Assembly (NCBI RefSeq): GCF_020866845.1
Contig: NZ_CP086594.1
Coordinates: forward strand, 3,500,001 to 3,564,000
From: Sphingomonas radiodurans
GTDB taxonomy: Bacteria; Pseudomonadota; Alphaproteobacteria; Sphingomonadales; Sphingomonadaceae
DNA length: 64,000 nt
Reading direction: 5' to 3'
Made by a program: the position numbers and the translations under genes
The notes under the pieces: generated by a model
Told to the model about the DNA's origin: nothing
Database searches by the model: none
Seen by the model: only the letters and a program-made list of their open reading frames with translations
Shown: piece by piece, positions 53,973 through 62,497 of the stretch
How the letters are laid out: every line of letters begins with the position of its first letter
Numbering within the stretch: position 1 is the stretch's first letter

Positions 53973-54470
53973 TCACGCCGCGCGAAACGCCAGCGACAGC
54001 CCATTCATGCAATAGCGCTTCCCGGTCGGCTTCGGGCCATCGTCAAACACATGCCCGAGATGCCCGCCGCAACGCCGGCAACGCACCTCGGTCCGTGCGA
54101 TCCCCAGTGTCGTATCGGTCCGCGTCGCGACGGCATTGCCGAGCGGCGCCCAGAAGCTCGGCCAGCCCGTGCCGCTTTCGAACTTGGTTCTCGACGAGAA
54201 CAGCGGAAGCGCGCAGCCCGCGCACATGAACACGCCGCTGCGCTTCTCCTTGTTGAGCGGGCTGGTGTAGGGCCGCTCGGTATTCTCCTGCCGCAGCACC
54301 GCATACGCCGCCGGGGACAGTTTCGCGCGCCACTGCGCATCGGTCAGTTGATACGCGAAGCGCTTGCTCGCGGCATCGGCGGGCGAGGCACCGCACGCGG
54401 ACAGCGCAACGGTGATCGCCCCTGCACCGAAGCCGAGGAGCGTGGCGCGACGATCGAACAGATTGGTCAT
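53973..54470 (-). CDS. msrB: Peptide-methionine (R)-S-oxide reductase, exported
   Basis: A 165-residue MsrB. Zinc ligands Cys83/Cys86 and Cys131/Cys134 are complete and the catalytic Cys154 is in KRYCMNGLSL. The N-terminus MTNLFDRRATLLGFGAGAITVALSAC has a twin arginine and a hydrophobic stretch ending in a lipobox-like LSAC, so it is probably exported by the Tat system and possibly lipid-anchored. It would repair oxidised methionine in the periplasm, together with the free-methionine enzyme nearby. It is divergent from proA. Confidence 0.9.
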   Translation of the reverse strand: MTNLFDRRATLLGFGAGAITVALSACGASPADAASKRFAYQLTDAQWRAKLSPAAYAVLRQENTERPYTSPLNKEKRSGVFMCAGCALPLFSSRTKFESGTGWPSFWAPLGNAVATRTDTTLGIARTEVRCRRCGGHLGHVFDDGPKPTGKRYCMNGLSLAFRAA

Positions 54471-54561
54471 AGCCCGAATATAGGGTGCCTCGCGTCGGAG
54501 CAAAGTCACCAAAACACACTGCGACTCGCCGGCACTGCGCGCGCGTGATACGTCGAGCATC

Positions 54562-55821
54562 ATGCTCGACACCGCATCGCCCCGCACAATGGTCGCCACC
54601 ATGGCCACTGACGCGCGCCACGCCGCCGCCTGGCTCGCGCAAACCCCGACCGAGCACCGCCGCGCCGCACTGCGCGAAGCCGCCAGCGCGATCCGCGCCG
54701 CCGTCGATACGATCCTCGCGGCCAACGCGGCCGATATGGCGAAGGCCGAAGCGAACGGCCTTTCTCCTGCGATGCTCGATCGCCTTCGCCTAGACGCTGG
54801 CCGCGTCGCCGCGATGGCGGACGGCGTCGCAATCGTCGCGACGCTCGCCGATCCGGTCGGCGAGGTGATCGACACCGCGACTCGCCCCAACGGCCTTGTC
54901 CTGTCGCGCGTACGCGTGCCGATCGGGGTGATCGGCATCATCTATGAGAGTCGCCCCAACGTCACCGCCGATGCAGCAGCTCTCTGCGTCATGTCGGGCA
55001 ACGCCGTGATCCTGCGCGGTGGCTCAGAAGCCGTCGAAAGCAACGCCGCGATCCACCACGCCTTCTGCGCCGGCCTGGAAGCCGCCGGCGTCCCCGCCGC
55101 GGCGGTGCAGCGCATCGCCACAACCGATCGCGCCGCCGTCGGCGCGATGCTCGCCGCCGAAGGCGCGATCGACCTCATCATTCCGCGCGGCGGCAAGAGC
55201 CTCGTCGCGCGCGTCCAGGCCGAGGCGCGCGTGCCAGTCCTCGCGCATCTCGACGGCATCAATCATATCTTCGTCCACGCGTCTGCCGATCCGTCGATGG
55301 CCGAGGCGATCGTCGTTGACGCCAAGATGCGCCGCACAGGCGTGTGCGGCGCAATGGAAACGCTGCTGATTGACTCAAGCTATCCCGATCCCGCGCGGCT
55401 CATTGCAGCGCTAACCGCTGCCGGCTGCGAAGTCCGCGGCGACGATCGTGTCCGCGCCCTCGCAAGCGTCGGACCCGCCGCCGATGCCGACTGGGACACC
55501 GAATATCTCGAAGCGATCTGCGCCGTCGCCATCGTCGATGATCTCGACGCCGCGCTCGCGCACATCGCCCGCCACGGCTCGCGCCACACCGACGCGATCG
55601 TCACGACCGACGCGGGTGTCGCCGAACGCTTCCTCGCTGAAGTCGATTCGGCAATCGCCCTGTGGAACGCCTCCACGCAATTCGCCGACGGCAGCGAGTT
55701 CGGCCTCGGCGCCGAAATCGGCATCGCCACCGGCCGCCTCCACGCCCGCGGCCCGGTCGCGCTCGAGGGGCTCACGACCTACAAATGGATCGGTCGCGGC
55801 ACTGGGCAGGTGAGGGGCTGA
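54562..55821 (+). CDS. proA: Gamma-glutamyl phosphate reductase
   Basis: A 419-residue enzyme of proline synthesis that reduces glutamyl phosphate to the semialdehyde. Seen: RPNGLVLSRVRVPIGVIGII, the NAV ILRGGSEA segment, the active-site cysteine in RRTGVCGAMETLL and the C-terminal ALEGLTTYKWIGRGTGQ. The start is uncertain (ATGs at 54562, 54589 and 54601), none with a good ribosome-binding site; the first is used. proB is not in the window. It abuts the next gene on the other strand with no gap. Confidence 0.93.
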   Translation: MLDTASPRTMVATMATDARHAAAWLAQTPTEHRRAALREAASAIRAAVDTILAANAADMAKAEANGLSPAMLDRLRLDAGRVAAMADGVAIVATLADPVGEVIDTATRPNGLVLSRVRVPIGVIGIIYESRPNVTADAAALCVMSGNAVILRGGSEAVESNAAIHHAFCAGLEAAGVPAAAVQRIATTDRAAVGAMLAAEGAIDLIIPRGGKSLVARVQAEARVPVLAHLDGINHIFVHASADPSMAEAIVVDAKMRRTGVCGAMETLLIDSSYPDPARLIAALTAAGCEVRGDDRVRALASVGPAADADWDTEYLEAICAVAIVDDLDAALAHIARHGSRHTDAIVTTDAGVAERFLAEVDSAIALWNASTQFADGSEFGLGAEIGIATGRLHARGPVALEGLTTYKWIGRGTGQVRG

Positions 55822-56169
55822 CTAGCCGAGCGTTGCGTGAGCGCGGCCCGTCAGCGCCGCCAGTTCATCGAACAGCGCCTGATCGATCATCTTGAAGTTG
55901 AAGCAGGTCTTGCCCTGCCGCCGCTTCTCCAGCGCAGGCGAGATCCCCTCTGCCAGCTCAGGCGCGGTGTAGAGCGGCATCAGATGATAGGCGACGTAGC
56001 TCTTCTTCACCGTCACCGTGCCGAACCAACCCGGCTTGCCCGTCTTCGCGTCGATCGCGTTCGTGCGGACCACCAGATCGCCCGGCGCATCGCGCTCGAT
56101 CATCTGATCGCCCGCCACCCCGAGCATGGTCTGTCGCAGCGTCGCAAACACCGCCTCGAAGTCGCTCAT
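55822..56169 (-). CDS. Conserved hypothetical protein, YdhG-like fold suspected
   Basis: A 115-residue soluble protein. The segment VTVKKSYVAYHLMPLY with ISPALEKRRQGKTCFNFK recalls a widespread small family of the DUF1801/YdhG kind, for which no function is established. It is the last gene before proA in the opposite direction, 43 bases after the membrane methyltransferase gene. I do not know its role. Confidence 0.5.
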   Translation of the reverse strand: MSDFEAVFATLRQTMLGVAGDQMIERDAPGDLVVRTNAIDAKTGKPGWFGTVTVKKSYVAYHLMPLYTAPELAEGISPALEKRRQGKTCFNFKMIDQALFDELAALTGRAHATLG

Positions 56170-56212
56170 GATAGCCTCCCGCGGCGCAGTGAACGTCCGC
56201 CGTCCGCCGCCG

Positions 56213-57505
56213 TCAAGCGGTCACGCGCGGCCGCCCCCTGATCCACCGGAAGAATCGCGGCACAGGCCCGTTCCGCTCGATCCAGTCGCTGTATTCGCGA
56301 TACGCCGGGTCCGCGCCCAGATGCCGCTCCTCGGTCCGCGCGCGCCAGTAATAGATCCCGCTCACCACCCCCAGGATCAGAGTCGCGCGCGCAGCATCCA
56401 CCATTGATCCGGTCGACAGCAGCGGGATCGTTGAGATCCACCAGAACAGGTTTTTCGTCAGATACGCTGGGTGCCGCGACCAAGCATAGGGCCCGTGCGT
56501 CATGATCCCGCGATGCGTCAGGTTCGAAAAGCGGATGCCGAACGCCATCGTCGCCCAGGCATAGATGCCGGTCAGCACCACTAGCACCGCGCCCACGATC
56601 GCAAGCGCCACCGGATGCCCCTGCAGCCAGTACGTCCATTCCGCCGTGCCCGGGTGGTAGTCCAGCGGCCCGCCCGCATCCATCAGCAGGAACGGCGGAT
56701 AACACATCAGTGCCGCCATCCACCCCGCCGCATAGGGGTTGGCGGTGCGGATATGCGCGTCGAGCGGTCGCATCGTCAGCATATAGCCGACCGTCGCGAA
56801 CGCCACGTCGATCACGAACATGAACGTGATCAGCCACTGCGCCAGCCGCACCGGATCGGCGAAGATGCCGAACGTTGGTGTGCGTACGAACTCAGCAAAG
56901 CCCGGCGGCACGATCGCCAGCATGAAGGCGAGAAAGAACGCCTTCACCCCCCACGACCGCAGATGGTTGTAGATCGCTTCGGGCGCCGCCGTCCCGGTAT
57001 GCGTCAGCCACGCGCCGAGCGCCCACGTCCCGTCGCGCGGCTCTACCAGCCGCCGGTCGAGCCAGATCACATAGGGCACCGATGCGATGAACAGCCACGG
57101 CGCCGCTACCCCGAAGCACCACATCGCGAAGGAGAAGTTCCCCTCCCAGTAAAACCGCCCGGTGGCATAGATCAGCGCGATCCCAGCCCATGTCGCCCAA
57201 AGCCCGACGAGCTTCACCAAACTCACGTCGATCGTCTCGCGCCACGGCGCCACGTTGGTCCACTCGATCCCGGTCGAGACGCGGCGATGCACCTTGTCGA
57301 CCAGCAGCGACCACAACACCATCGGCACGCCGCACGCCACCAGGTTCATCAGCGCCGCATACGGCCCGTCCATGCCATAAGCGCGCGCCACTGCGATCCA
57401 CCCGATCAGCCCGGCGAGCCCCGCCAGCCCGACGCCATGCGACACAGCCGATGCCGGTCGCGGATCGGCACGGCTGGCGGCGGCGAGCGTAACGTCGTGA
57501 TACAT
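56213..57505 (-). CDS. Membrane methyltransferase of the isoprenylcysteine/phospholipid (PEMT) type
   Basis: About 430 residues with roughly ten hydrophobic helices. The C-terminus has the PEMT/ICMT signature, RFSNLTHRGIMTHGPYAWSRHPAYLTKNLFWW followed by EERHLGADPAYREY, in which the arginine-histidine and the two glutamates bind SAM and substrate. The first 300 residues are an additional membrane domain not in the basic family. The start is uncertain: ATGs lie at 57592, 57538 and 57505. Codon use is poor before the last, which I prefer; the first would share its bases with the start of the GAF gene. Substrate unknown. Confidence 0.65.
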   Translation of the reverse strand: MYHDVTLAAASRADPRPASAVSHGVGLAGLAGLIGWIAVARAYGMDGPYAALMNLVACGVPMVLWSLLVDKVHRRVSTGIEWTNVAPWRETIDVSLVKLVGLWATWAGIALIYATGRFYWEGNFSFAMWCFGVAAPWLFIASVPYVIWLDRRLVEPRDGTWALGAWLTHTGTAAPEAIYNHLRSWGVKAFFLAFMLAIVPPGFAEFVRTPTFGIFADPVRLAQWLITFMFVIDVAFATVGYMLTMRPLDAHIRTANPYAAGWMAALMCYPPFLLMDAGGPLDYHPGTAEWTYWLQGHPVALAIVGAVLVVLTGIYAWATMAFGIRFSNLTHRGIMTHGPYAWSRHPAYLTKNLFWWISTIPLLSTGSMVDAARATLILGVVSGIYYWRARTEERHLGADPAYREYSDWIERNGPVPRFFRWIRGRPRVTA

Positions 57506-57590
57506 CGCCGCGGCCGATAGCACCGAACTGGTAAGCATCGCGTAAAGGAACCGCTCGCCGCCCGCGCTCGCCGCGGCTACATCCACCGCC

Positions 57591-58085
57591 ATGTACCAGT
57601 TCGACATCGCCGCCCCCACCGCGGACTCCGACAAGGCCGAGCTCTACCGCGAGATCATCATCGCGCTCGACGCGCTGACCGCCGGCGAGCCCGACCCGAT
57701 CGCCAACATGGCCAATGCCGCCGCCTTGCTATGGCAATATCTGCCCGATCTGAACTGGGCCGGCTTCTACCGCCTGGTCGATGGCGAGCTGGTGCTCGGA
57801 CCGTTCCAGGGCAAGCCGGCCTGCATCCGCATCGCGCTCGGCAGCGGCGTGTGCGGCGCCGCCGCTGCGACCCGCGCGACGCAGCTGGTGCCCGACGTCC
57901 ACGCCTTTCCCGGCCACATCGCCTGCGACGTCGCCAGCGCCTCCGAACTGGTCGTGCCGATCGTCGCCGACGACCGCGTGATCGCCGTCCTCGATCTCGA
58001 CAGCCCCAGCACCGCCCGCTTCGACGCCGCCGACGCCGCCGGCTGCGAAGCCATCGCCGCGCTGTTGGCGCCGCGTATCGCGTGA
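57591..58085 (+). CDS. Free methionine-(R)-sulfoxide reductase, GAF domain
   Basis: A 164-residue GAF protein of the fRMsr (YebR/MsrC) type. Cys78 in KPACIRI, Cys88 in GVCGAA and Cys112 in HIACDVAS are the three redox cysteines; VPDVHAFPGHIACD and SELVVPIV are family marks. It reduces free methionine sulfoxide with thioredoxin. It opens divergently from the membrane methyltransferase gene; with msrB at 54 kb it completes repair of both free and protein-bound methionine. Confidence 0.9.
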   Translation: MYQFDIAAPTADSDKAELYREIIIALDALTAGEPDPIANMANAAALLWQYLPDLNWAGFYRLVDGELVLGPFQGKPACIRIALGSGVCGAAAATRATQLVPDVHAFPGHIACDVASASELVVPIVADDRVIAVLDLDSPSTARFDAADAAGCEAIAALLAPRIA

Positions 58086-58225
58086 CCGATTGGGGCCCAC
58101 CTCCGCCTCGTCCCGCCCCATTCCGGGACAGCCCCGGAGCTGGCGACTCCCCCAAGCCAATGGTAAGCAACCCGTTAAGACGGCGGGCGTTGCGCGCCAT
58201 GGTGTGTGATCGGGGAGACGAAACG

Positions 58226-59500
58226 ATGCGAACCCTATTGGCGGCGACAGCGATGCTGTCGATGGCGGCAGCGACCGCGGCGCAGGCGGGCGACCGCGTG
58301 GTCGTGCGCGGTGGCAATGCAGGCGGCTGGAGCCGGCCGAGCACGCCGGGCGGCTGGAACCGCCCGAACCCGGTTCGACCCGGCGGCTGGAACCGCCCGA
58401 CTCCCGGCCATCCTATGCCGAACCATCCGGTCACACTGCGTCCCGGCGGCTGGGGCAAGCCGACCGCGCCGCACGGCGGCAACTGGGGCAAGCCAGGCGG
58501 CTGGAACAACGGGGGGTATAACGGCGGCCATGTCGTCAACCGTCCACGCTGGGGCGGGCATATTCAGGGTCGCTGGTGGGGCGGTTCGCGCGCGCCGGGC
58601 GGTTGGGGCGCTTATCAGCGGCCGGTGCGCGGCTGGGTGCTGCCAAGCTACTGGGTCACGCCGAACTGGTACATCAACGACTGGGCGGGCTACGGCCTGC
58701 CGCAGCCGACCGCGGGTTATAACTGGACGCGGTATTACGACGATGCCGTGCTGATTGACGGTCGCGGCTCGGTCTACGATACGATCGGCGGCGTCGATTG
58801 GGATCAGTACGATGCCGACGGCGTGGATTACATTTATTACGACCAGGGCTACGGCCAGGCGCAGGGATACGGCCAGCAGAGCCAGGCCTATAACCAAGGC
58901 TACGACGGCTACGCTTATCAGGGCCAAGGGCAGGGCTATGGCGCGCCCGGTGCCCCGTATGGCTATCCACGACAGGACAGTGGCCTCGGCGGTGCAGCTG
59001 TCGGCGCAGTCGTCGGCGGGGTCGCGGGTGCGGCGATCGCGGGGCGCGGCAACCGCCTCGGCGGCGCGCTGATCGGCGGCGGTGTCGGTGCCATCACCGG
59101 CTATACGATCGACAAGGCCGAGGATCGCGGCCGCCGCGTTCCGCCGCCACCGGGCTATGGCGCCGGCTATGCGCCCCCACTAGCGCACGGCTACCCGCCC
59201 GCGATCGGCACTCGCGCCGTCGCGCCGCCTCCCATGGTCCACCACAATGGTGGTCAGGTCGTCACTGGCGGCACCACCGTCGTCACCAGCGGCGGCGGTT
59301 ATGGCGCGGGCGGCTATTACGCCAACGGCTATTATTATCCCGGCGCTAGCGTCACCACTGTCACCGTCCAGAGCCAGCCCGTGGTGACCACCACAACGAC
59401 CGAGATCTGGGAAGACAGCGTCACCTATTCGCGCCCCGCCGCGAAGAAGGTGTGGAAGAAGAAGACATGGCGCCCCGCACCCAAGTGCGTCTGCCGCTGA
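58226..59500 (+). CDS. Mosaic secreted protein: GGW repeats, RcnB domain, glycine zipper
   Basis: A 424-residue exported protein. Signal peptide 1-21 ends in AQA-G. Six GGW motifs (residues 33-127) form repeats such as GGWNRP and GGWGKP. A RcnB-like domain follows (about 130-190, with YNWTRYYDDAVLIDGRG), then a Tyr/Gln/Gly-rich stretch (203-248), a glycine-zipper pair of helices (GGAAVGAVVGGVAGAAI and GGALIGGGVGAITGYTI, 254-295), and a tail with proline, Thr/Val and finally Lys/Trp and two cysteines. The order is unusual. The GGGGAGACGAAACG leader precedes the ATG. A role in envelope stress or metal is a guess from RcnB. Confidence 0.7.
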   Translation: MRTLLAATAMLSMAAATAAQAGDRVVVRGGNAGGWSRPSTPGGWNRPNPVRPGGWNRPTPGHPMPNHPVTLRPGGWGKPTAPHGGNWGKPGGWNNGGYNGGHVVNRPRWGGHIQGRWWGGSRAPGGWGAYQRPVRGWVLPSYWVTPNWYINDWAGYGLPQPTAGYNWTRYYDDAVLIDGRGSVYDTIGGVDWDQYDADGVDYIYYDQGYGQAQGYGQQSQAYNQGYDGYAYQGQGQGYGAPGAPYGYPRQDSGLGGAAVGAVVGGVAGAAIAGRGNRLGGALIGGGVGAITGYTIDKAEDRGRRVPPPPGYGAGYAPPLAHGYPPAIGTRAVAPPPMVHHNGGQVVTGGTTVVTSGGGYGAGGYYANGYYYPGASVTTVTVQSQPVVTTTTTEIWEDSVTYSRPAAKKVWKKKTWRPAPKCVCR

Positions 59501-59524
59501 GACAGCTTACCGGGGGGTAAGCGA

Positions 59525-59562
59525 GCGCCGCTCCGCCATCACAGGCGGGGCGGCGCTTTTTT
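59525..59562 (+). terminator. Rho-independent terminator
   Basis: GCGCCGCTCCGCC (59525-59537) and GGCGGGGCGGCGC (59544-59556) form a 13-bp stem with one G-U pair, then six T's (59557-59562). It ends the mosaic secreted protein transcript. It is the only classic terminator in the window. Confidence 0.85.
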
Positions 59563-59564
59563 GT

Positions 59565-59639
59565 GCTGCTCCCCGGCGAAGGCCGGGGCCCAGTTGCGGT
59601 CCGCTCGAAACTGGACCCCGGTCGTCGCCGGGGAACAGC
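59565..59639. repeat. Paired palindrome element G
   Basis: Two 31-base inverted arms, 59565-59595 and 59609-59639, which match at 27 of 31 positions. Each has its own stem CCCCGGC-gaag-GCCGGGG (the second CCCCGG-tcgt-cGCCGGGG). It lies directly after the terminator and before the M28 peptidase gene, so the convergent genes are separated by both. Confidence 0.85.
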
Positions 59640-59661
59640 TCACGTAACCCGAGTCCAAGTC

Positions 59662-60966
59662 TCACCGCCGCGCAGCCCGCCCCGCAAAGCTTACGATGCT
59701 CTCGGCCCCGTCGGCCCCGTCGGCCCCAACCGCCGCCACCCCGAAATAATGATCGTCGACCGACACTTCCTTCAGCATCGCCTCGGTCGCCCCCGTTACC
59801 ACGCGTTCGTCGCTCCAGTCGGCCTTGTCGTTGCGCCGCCAGCGGATCTTGTACCGTGCCGCGCCCGGCACCGCCTGCCACGAAACAGTCGTATCGCGGG
59901 AAAGCTCGCCGGAAACCGTCACGCCCGCGGGCGCACTCGGTGCGGTGGCCAACCGGGCGATTGCCGCCACGTTGATCGCCGTCACCTTCGCCAGATAGGT
60001 AAAGTCCATCCCCTCGATCGTGTCGCCATACACACGCCCGTTCTCGGTGCGCAGGTTCTGGTGTTGGCGATCCCAATTCTCCGCGCCCACGGTGAAGCGC
60101 ACCGCTGGATAGCCCTCGCGCAGGAACGGCTCGTGATCGCCGCCGCGGCCGAAGCGATCCGGGCGCCGATCGACGAACACGTCGAAGCGGCCGGGCAGGG
60201 TGTCCGCCACGCCGTCGATCGCCTTGGCCAGCGCGCGGCTCGGCCCGTCGTCCTCGCCGCCGATCGCGCGCCGTTCGGTCGCCTCCGCCAGGCTCTCGCT
60301 TACGCGGATGCCCTCGGAGAACAACCGCACGCGATCCGCCACGCGCAGCCCGTTCTGCCCGACCGAATTACCGACGATATCGTTGTTCAACATCGCATCG
60401 ATCTGCCACCCGCGCGCCTTCGCGGTCTGCGCCAGCAGCGTCGCGCCAAGCAGTCCCTGCTCCTCGCCCGAGAAGGCAACATAGACGATCGTCGCGACGA
60501 ACTTTTCCTTCGACAGGATCCGCGCCGCTTCCAGCACCAGCGCAACGCCGCTCGCATCGTCGTTCGCTCCCGGCGCGTCGGATGTCGTGTCCATCACGTC
60601 GCTCACCCGGCTGTCGATATGCGCGCCGACGATGATGTAGCGGTTGGGATCGGTTCCGCGCTGCATCCCGAGCACATCCTCGATCACCACGCCGCCCGGC
60701 GCGCGCGCATTGACGAAGCGGCGCGACAGCCGCTCCACCGTTATACACCCGCCACAGCCTTGCCCGATCGTGGCGAACTCACGCGCCACCCAGTCGCGCG
60801 CCGCGCCGATCCCGCGCACCGGATCGGTCGCCGATGACGCCGAATGGCGCGTGCCGTATGAAACGAGCTTCTCCACCGACCCGCGTAGCCGCTCAGTGGA
60901 CGGGACTTCGCGTGCTGCGACAGGGGTGGTGGTAAGGAGGGCGGCGAGGGAGAGAATGTGGCGCAT
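59662..60966 (-). CDS. Secreted M28-family zinc aminopeptidase
   Basis: About 434 residues with a signal peptide (1-18). The metal ligands of the M28 family are seen: His and Asp in VGAHIDSR, Asp in PGANDDASG, the catalytic Glu pair in AFSGEEQGLL and Asp in NNDIVGN. After the peptidase domain (to about 330) the C-terminus reads as a fibronectin type III-like module (VSGELSRDTTVSWQAVPGAARYKI). It probably releases N-terminal amino acids from peptides in the periplasm or outside. ATG at 60966 begins the signal peptide. Confidence 0.88.
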   Translation of the reverse strand: MRHILSLAALLTTTPVAAREVPSTERLRGSVEKLVSYGTRHSASSATDPVRGIGAARDWVAREFATIGQGCGGCITVERLSRRFVNARAPGGVVIEDVLGMQRGTDPNRYIIVGAHIDSRVSDVMDTTSDAPGANDDASGVALVLEAARILSKEKFVATIVYVAFSGEEQGLLGATLLAQTAKARGWQIDAMLNNDIVGNSVGQNGLRVADRVRLFSEGIRVSESLAEATERRAIGGEDDGPSRALAKAIDGVADTLPGRFDVFVDRRPDRFGRGGDHEPFLREGYPAVRFTVGAENWDRQHQNLRTENGRVYGDTIEGMDFTYLAKVTAINVAAIARLATAPSAPAGVTVSGELSRDTTVSWQAVPGAARYKIRWRRNDKADWSDERVVTGATEAMLKEVSVDDHYFGVAAVGADGADGAESIVSFAGRAARR

Positions 60967-61101
60967 TTCGCGCTGTTGCGGCGAAATGGCGCGGCGAGCA
61001 AGCGGGCTTTGACCGATGCGTTGCGGGACGATAGACCTTTTGCACAATACCATAAGGTCGCGAGTCTGTTCTCTCACTCCTGAAACAGGATCGCTCGTTC
61101 A

Positions 61102-61896
61102 ATGACCAAGATTTACGCCGCGCTGCTTGGCAGCGCCATAATGTTCGCCACTCCGGCAGTCGCGCAAAGCGTGTTCAACGGCACGTGGAAAGGCGATCCG
61201 AAGTCGGGCGTGCTCGAGGCGAAGCCCGACAAATACGTGTTGAAGGGCAATACCTACTCCTGCGAGACTTGTATTCCCGCCTATTCGACGATCGCGGACG
61301 GCGCATTCCATGCCGTCGCCGATCGCCCTTATTGGGACGAGATCGCGATCAAGACCGTCGATCCCCGCACGGTGACCTTCCAGTTCCGCAAGGACGGCAA
61401 GATCATCGGCGAGAACAAGCGCGTCGTTTCCGCCGACGGTAAATCCACCACCGTGTCGGCGAGCAACACGAACAACGCCGCCGGCACGAAGGTCGAACAA
61501 AGTACCGTGCAACGCCGCGTCGGCGCGCCGGTCGCCGGTGCGCATCTGATCTCGGGCGAGTGGCGGACGGACGAGAAGACGACGAATGTCACCGACAACG
61601 CGTTGCTCCTAACGCTGAAGGTGGAGGGCGATACCTTACGCCTGACGTCGCCGATGGGCGAAACGCTGGATGCTACGTTCGGTGGCGATTATGCGCCCAA
61701 CGTCGGCGATCCCGGCAAGACGATGACCAAAGCGGCGCTGCTCGCCGCCAACAAGCTCGAGCTGACCGACATGCGTGACGGCAAGGTCGTCCAGGTGACT
61801 ACCTACACCGTGTCGCCGGATGGTCGCACGCTCGACGCCAGCTGGAGCGATCCGCGCGACGGCTCGAAGGGTACGTACAAGGCAACTAAGCAGTAA
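61102..61896 (+). CDS. Exported protein of unknown function
   Basis: A 264-residue protein: signal peptide 1-21 (MTKIYAALLGSAIMFATPAVA-Q), then two beta-rich halves. The first starts FNGTWKGDPKSG and the second SGEWRTDEKTT, which suggests an internal duplication of a beta-barrel or lipocalin-like fold. Two cysteines lie in YSCETCIP. No enzyme motif is seen. It is divergent from the M28 gene and convergent with the Usp gene. Confidence 0.65.
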   Translation: MTKIYAALLGSAIMFATPAVAQSVFNGTWKGDPKSGVLEAKPDKYVLKGNTYSCETCIPAYSTIADGAFHAVADRPYWDEIAIKTVDPRTVTFQFRKDGKIIGENKRVVSADGKSTTVSASNTNNAAGTKVEQSTVQRRVGAPVAGAHLISGEWRTDEKTTNVTDNALLLTLKVEGDTLRLTSPMGETLDATFGGDYAPNVGDPGKTMTKAALLAANKLELTDMRDGKVVQVTTYTVSPDGRTLDASWSDPRDGSKGTYKATKQ

Positions 61897-61903
61897 ATGG
61901 CGC

Positions 61904-61938
61904 CGCCCGTCGTTCCGGAAAACGGGGCGACGGGCGTT
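61904..61938. terminator. Hairpin between convergent genes
   Basis: CGCCCGTCG (61904-61912) and CGACGGGCG (61928-61936) form a perfect 9-bp stem with a 15-base loop, then TT. It lies between the exported protein gene and the Usp gene and can end transcripts from both sides. Confidence 0.5.
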
Positions 61939-62390
61939 CAACTCAGCCGGTCGATCGCCTCGTGATCCAGGCTGCCCGGAATGATCATCAGCGGCACCGG
62001 CAGCGCGCCCACTTCGCCCGCGAAATGCGCCACCAGCGCGCCGGGCGGGCCGTCGGCCGCTGCGCCCAGCACCAGCGCGGCGATCTGCGGATTGGCGGCG
62101 ATCAGCTCGCGAATGATCTTCGGCCCATCGCCCTGCCGTACCGTGATCGAGGGCCGCAGTCCCGCCTCGGTCATCAGCGTGCCCGCCGCCTGCGCCACCA
62201 GCCCCTCGGCATGGCGCTGCGCTTCATCCTCGATCGTCGCTTGCACGCCGCCGAACGCGATGAACTCCTGCGGCTCGATCAGCGCCAGGATTTCCACTCC
62301 GCCGCCGGTCTTCACCGCGCGCCGCGCAGCAAAGCGCAGCGCGATCTCGGCCTCGGGCGTATCGTCGATTACGGTCAGATAGATGCGCAT
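61938..62390 (-). CDS. Universal stress protein (UspA family)
   Basis: A 150-residue soluble protein. The start [20 protein letters not shown] with the Asp for ATP, and the C-terminal [19 protein letters not shown] with the glycine loop, follow the UspA pattern of ATP-binding members. It would be made in growth arrest or oxidative stress. It is divergent from pdhC with 107 bases between. Confidence 0.85.
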   Translation of the reverse strand: MRIYLTVIDDTPEAEIALRFAARRAVKTGGGVEILALIEPQEFIAFGGVQATIEDEAQRHAEGLVAQAAGTLMTEAGLRPSITVRQGDGPKIIRELIAANPQIAALVLGAAADGPPGALVAHFAGEVGALPVPLMIIPGSLDHEAIDRLS

Positions 62391-62497
62391 GGTGCCGCCC
62401 TGTTGGGAGCCTGCGTTATCCGCCTGCGGGGTTGACCGCGCAAGGGCTCGGCGCGAGAGACGTGGCGCCTTCCCCGGGAACCGTTCGAGAAACCATC

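Noticed and set aside
57505-57634. Longest reading of the membrane methyltransferase (start at 57634)
   Set aside because: It would overlap the free-methionine reductase gene by more than 40 bases and the added codons are atypical.
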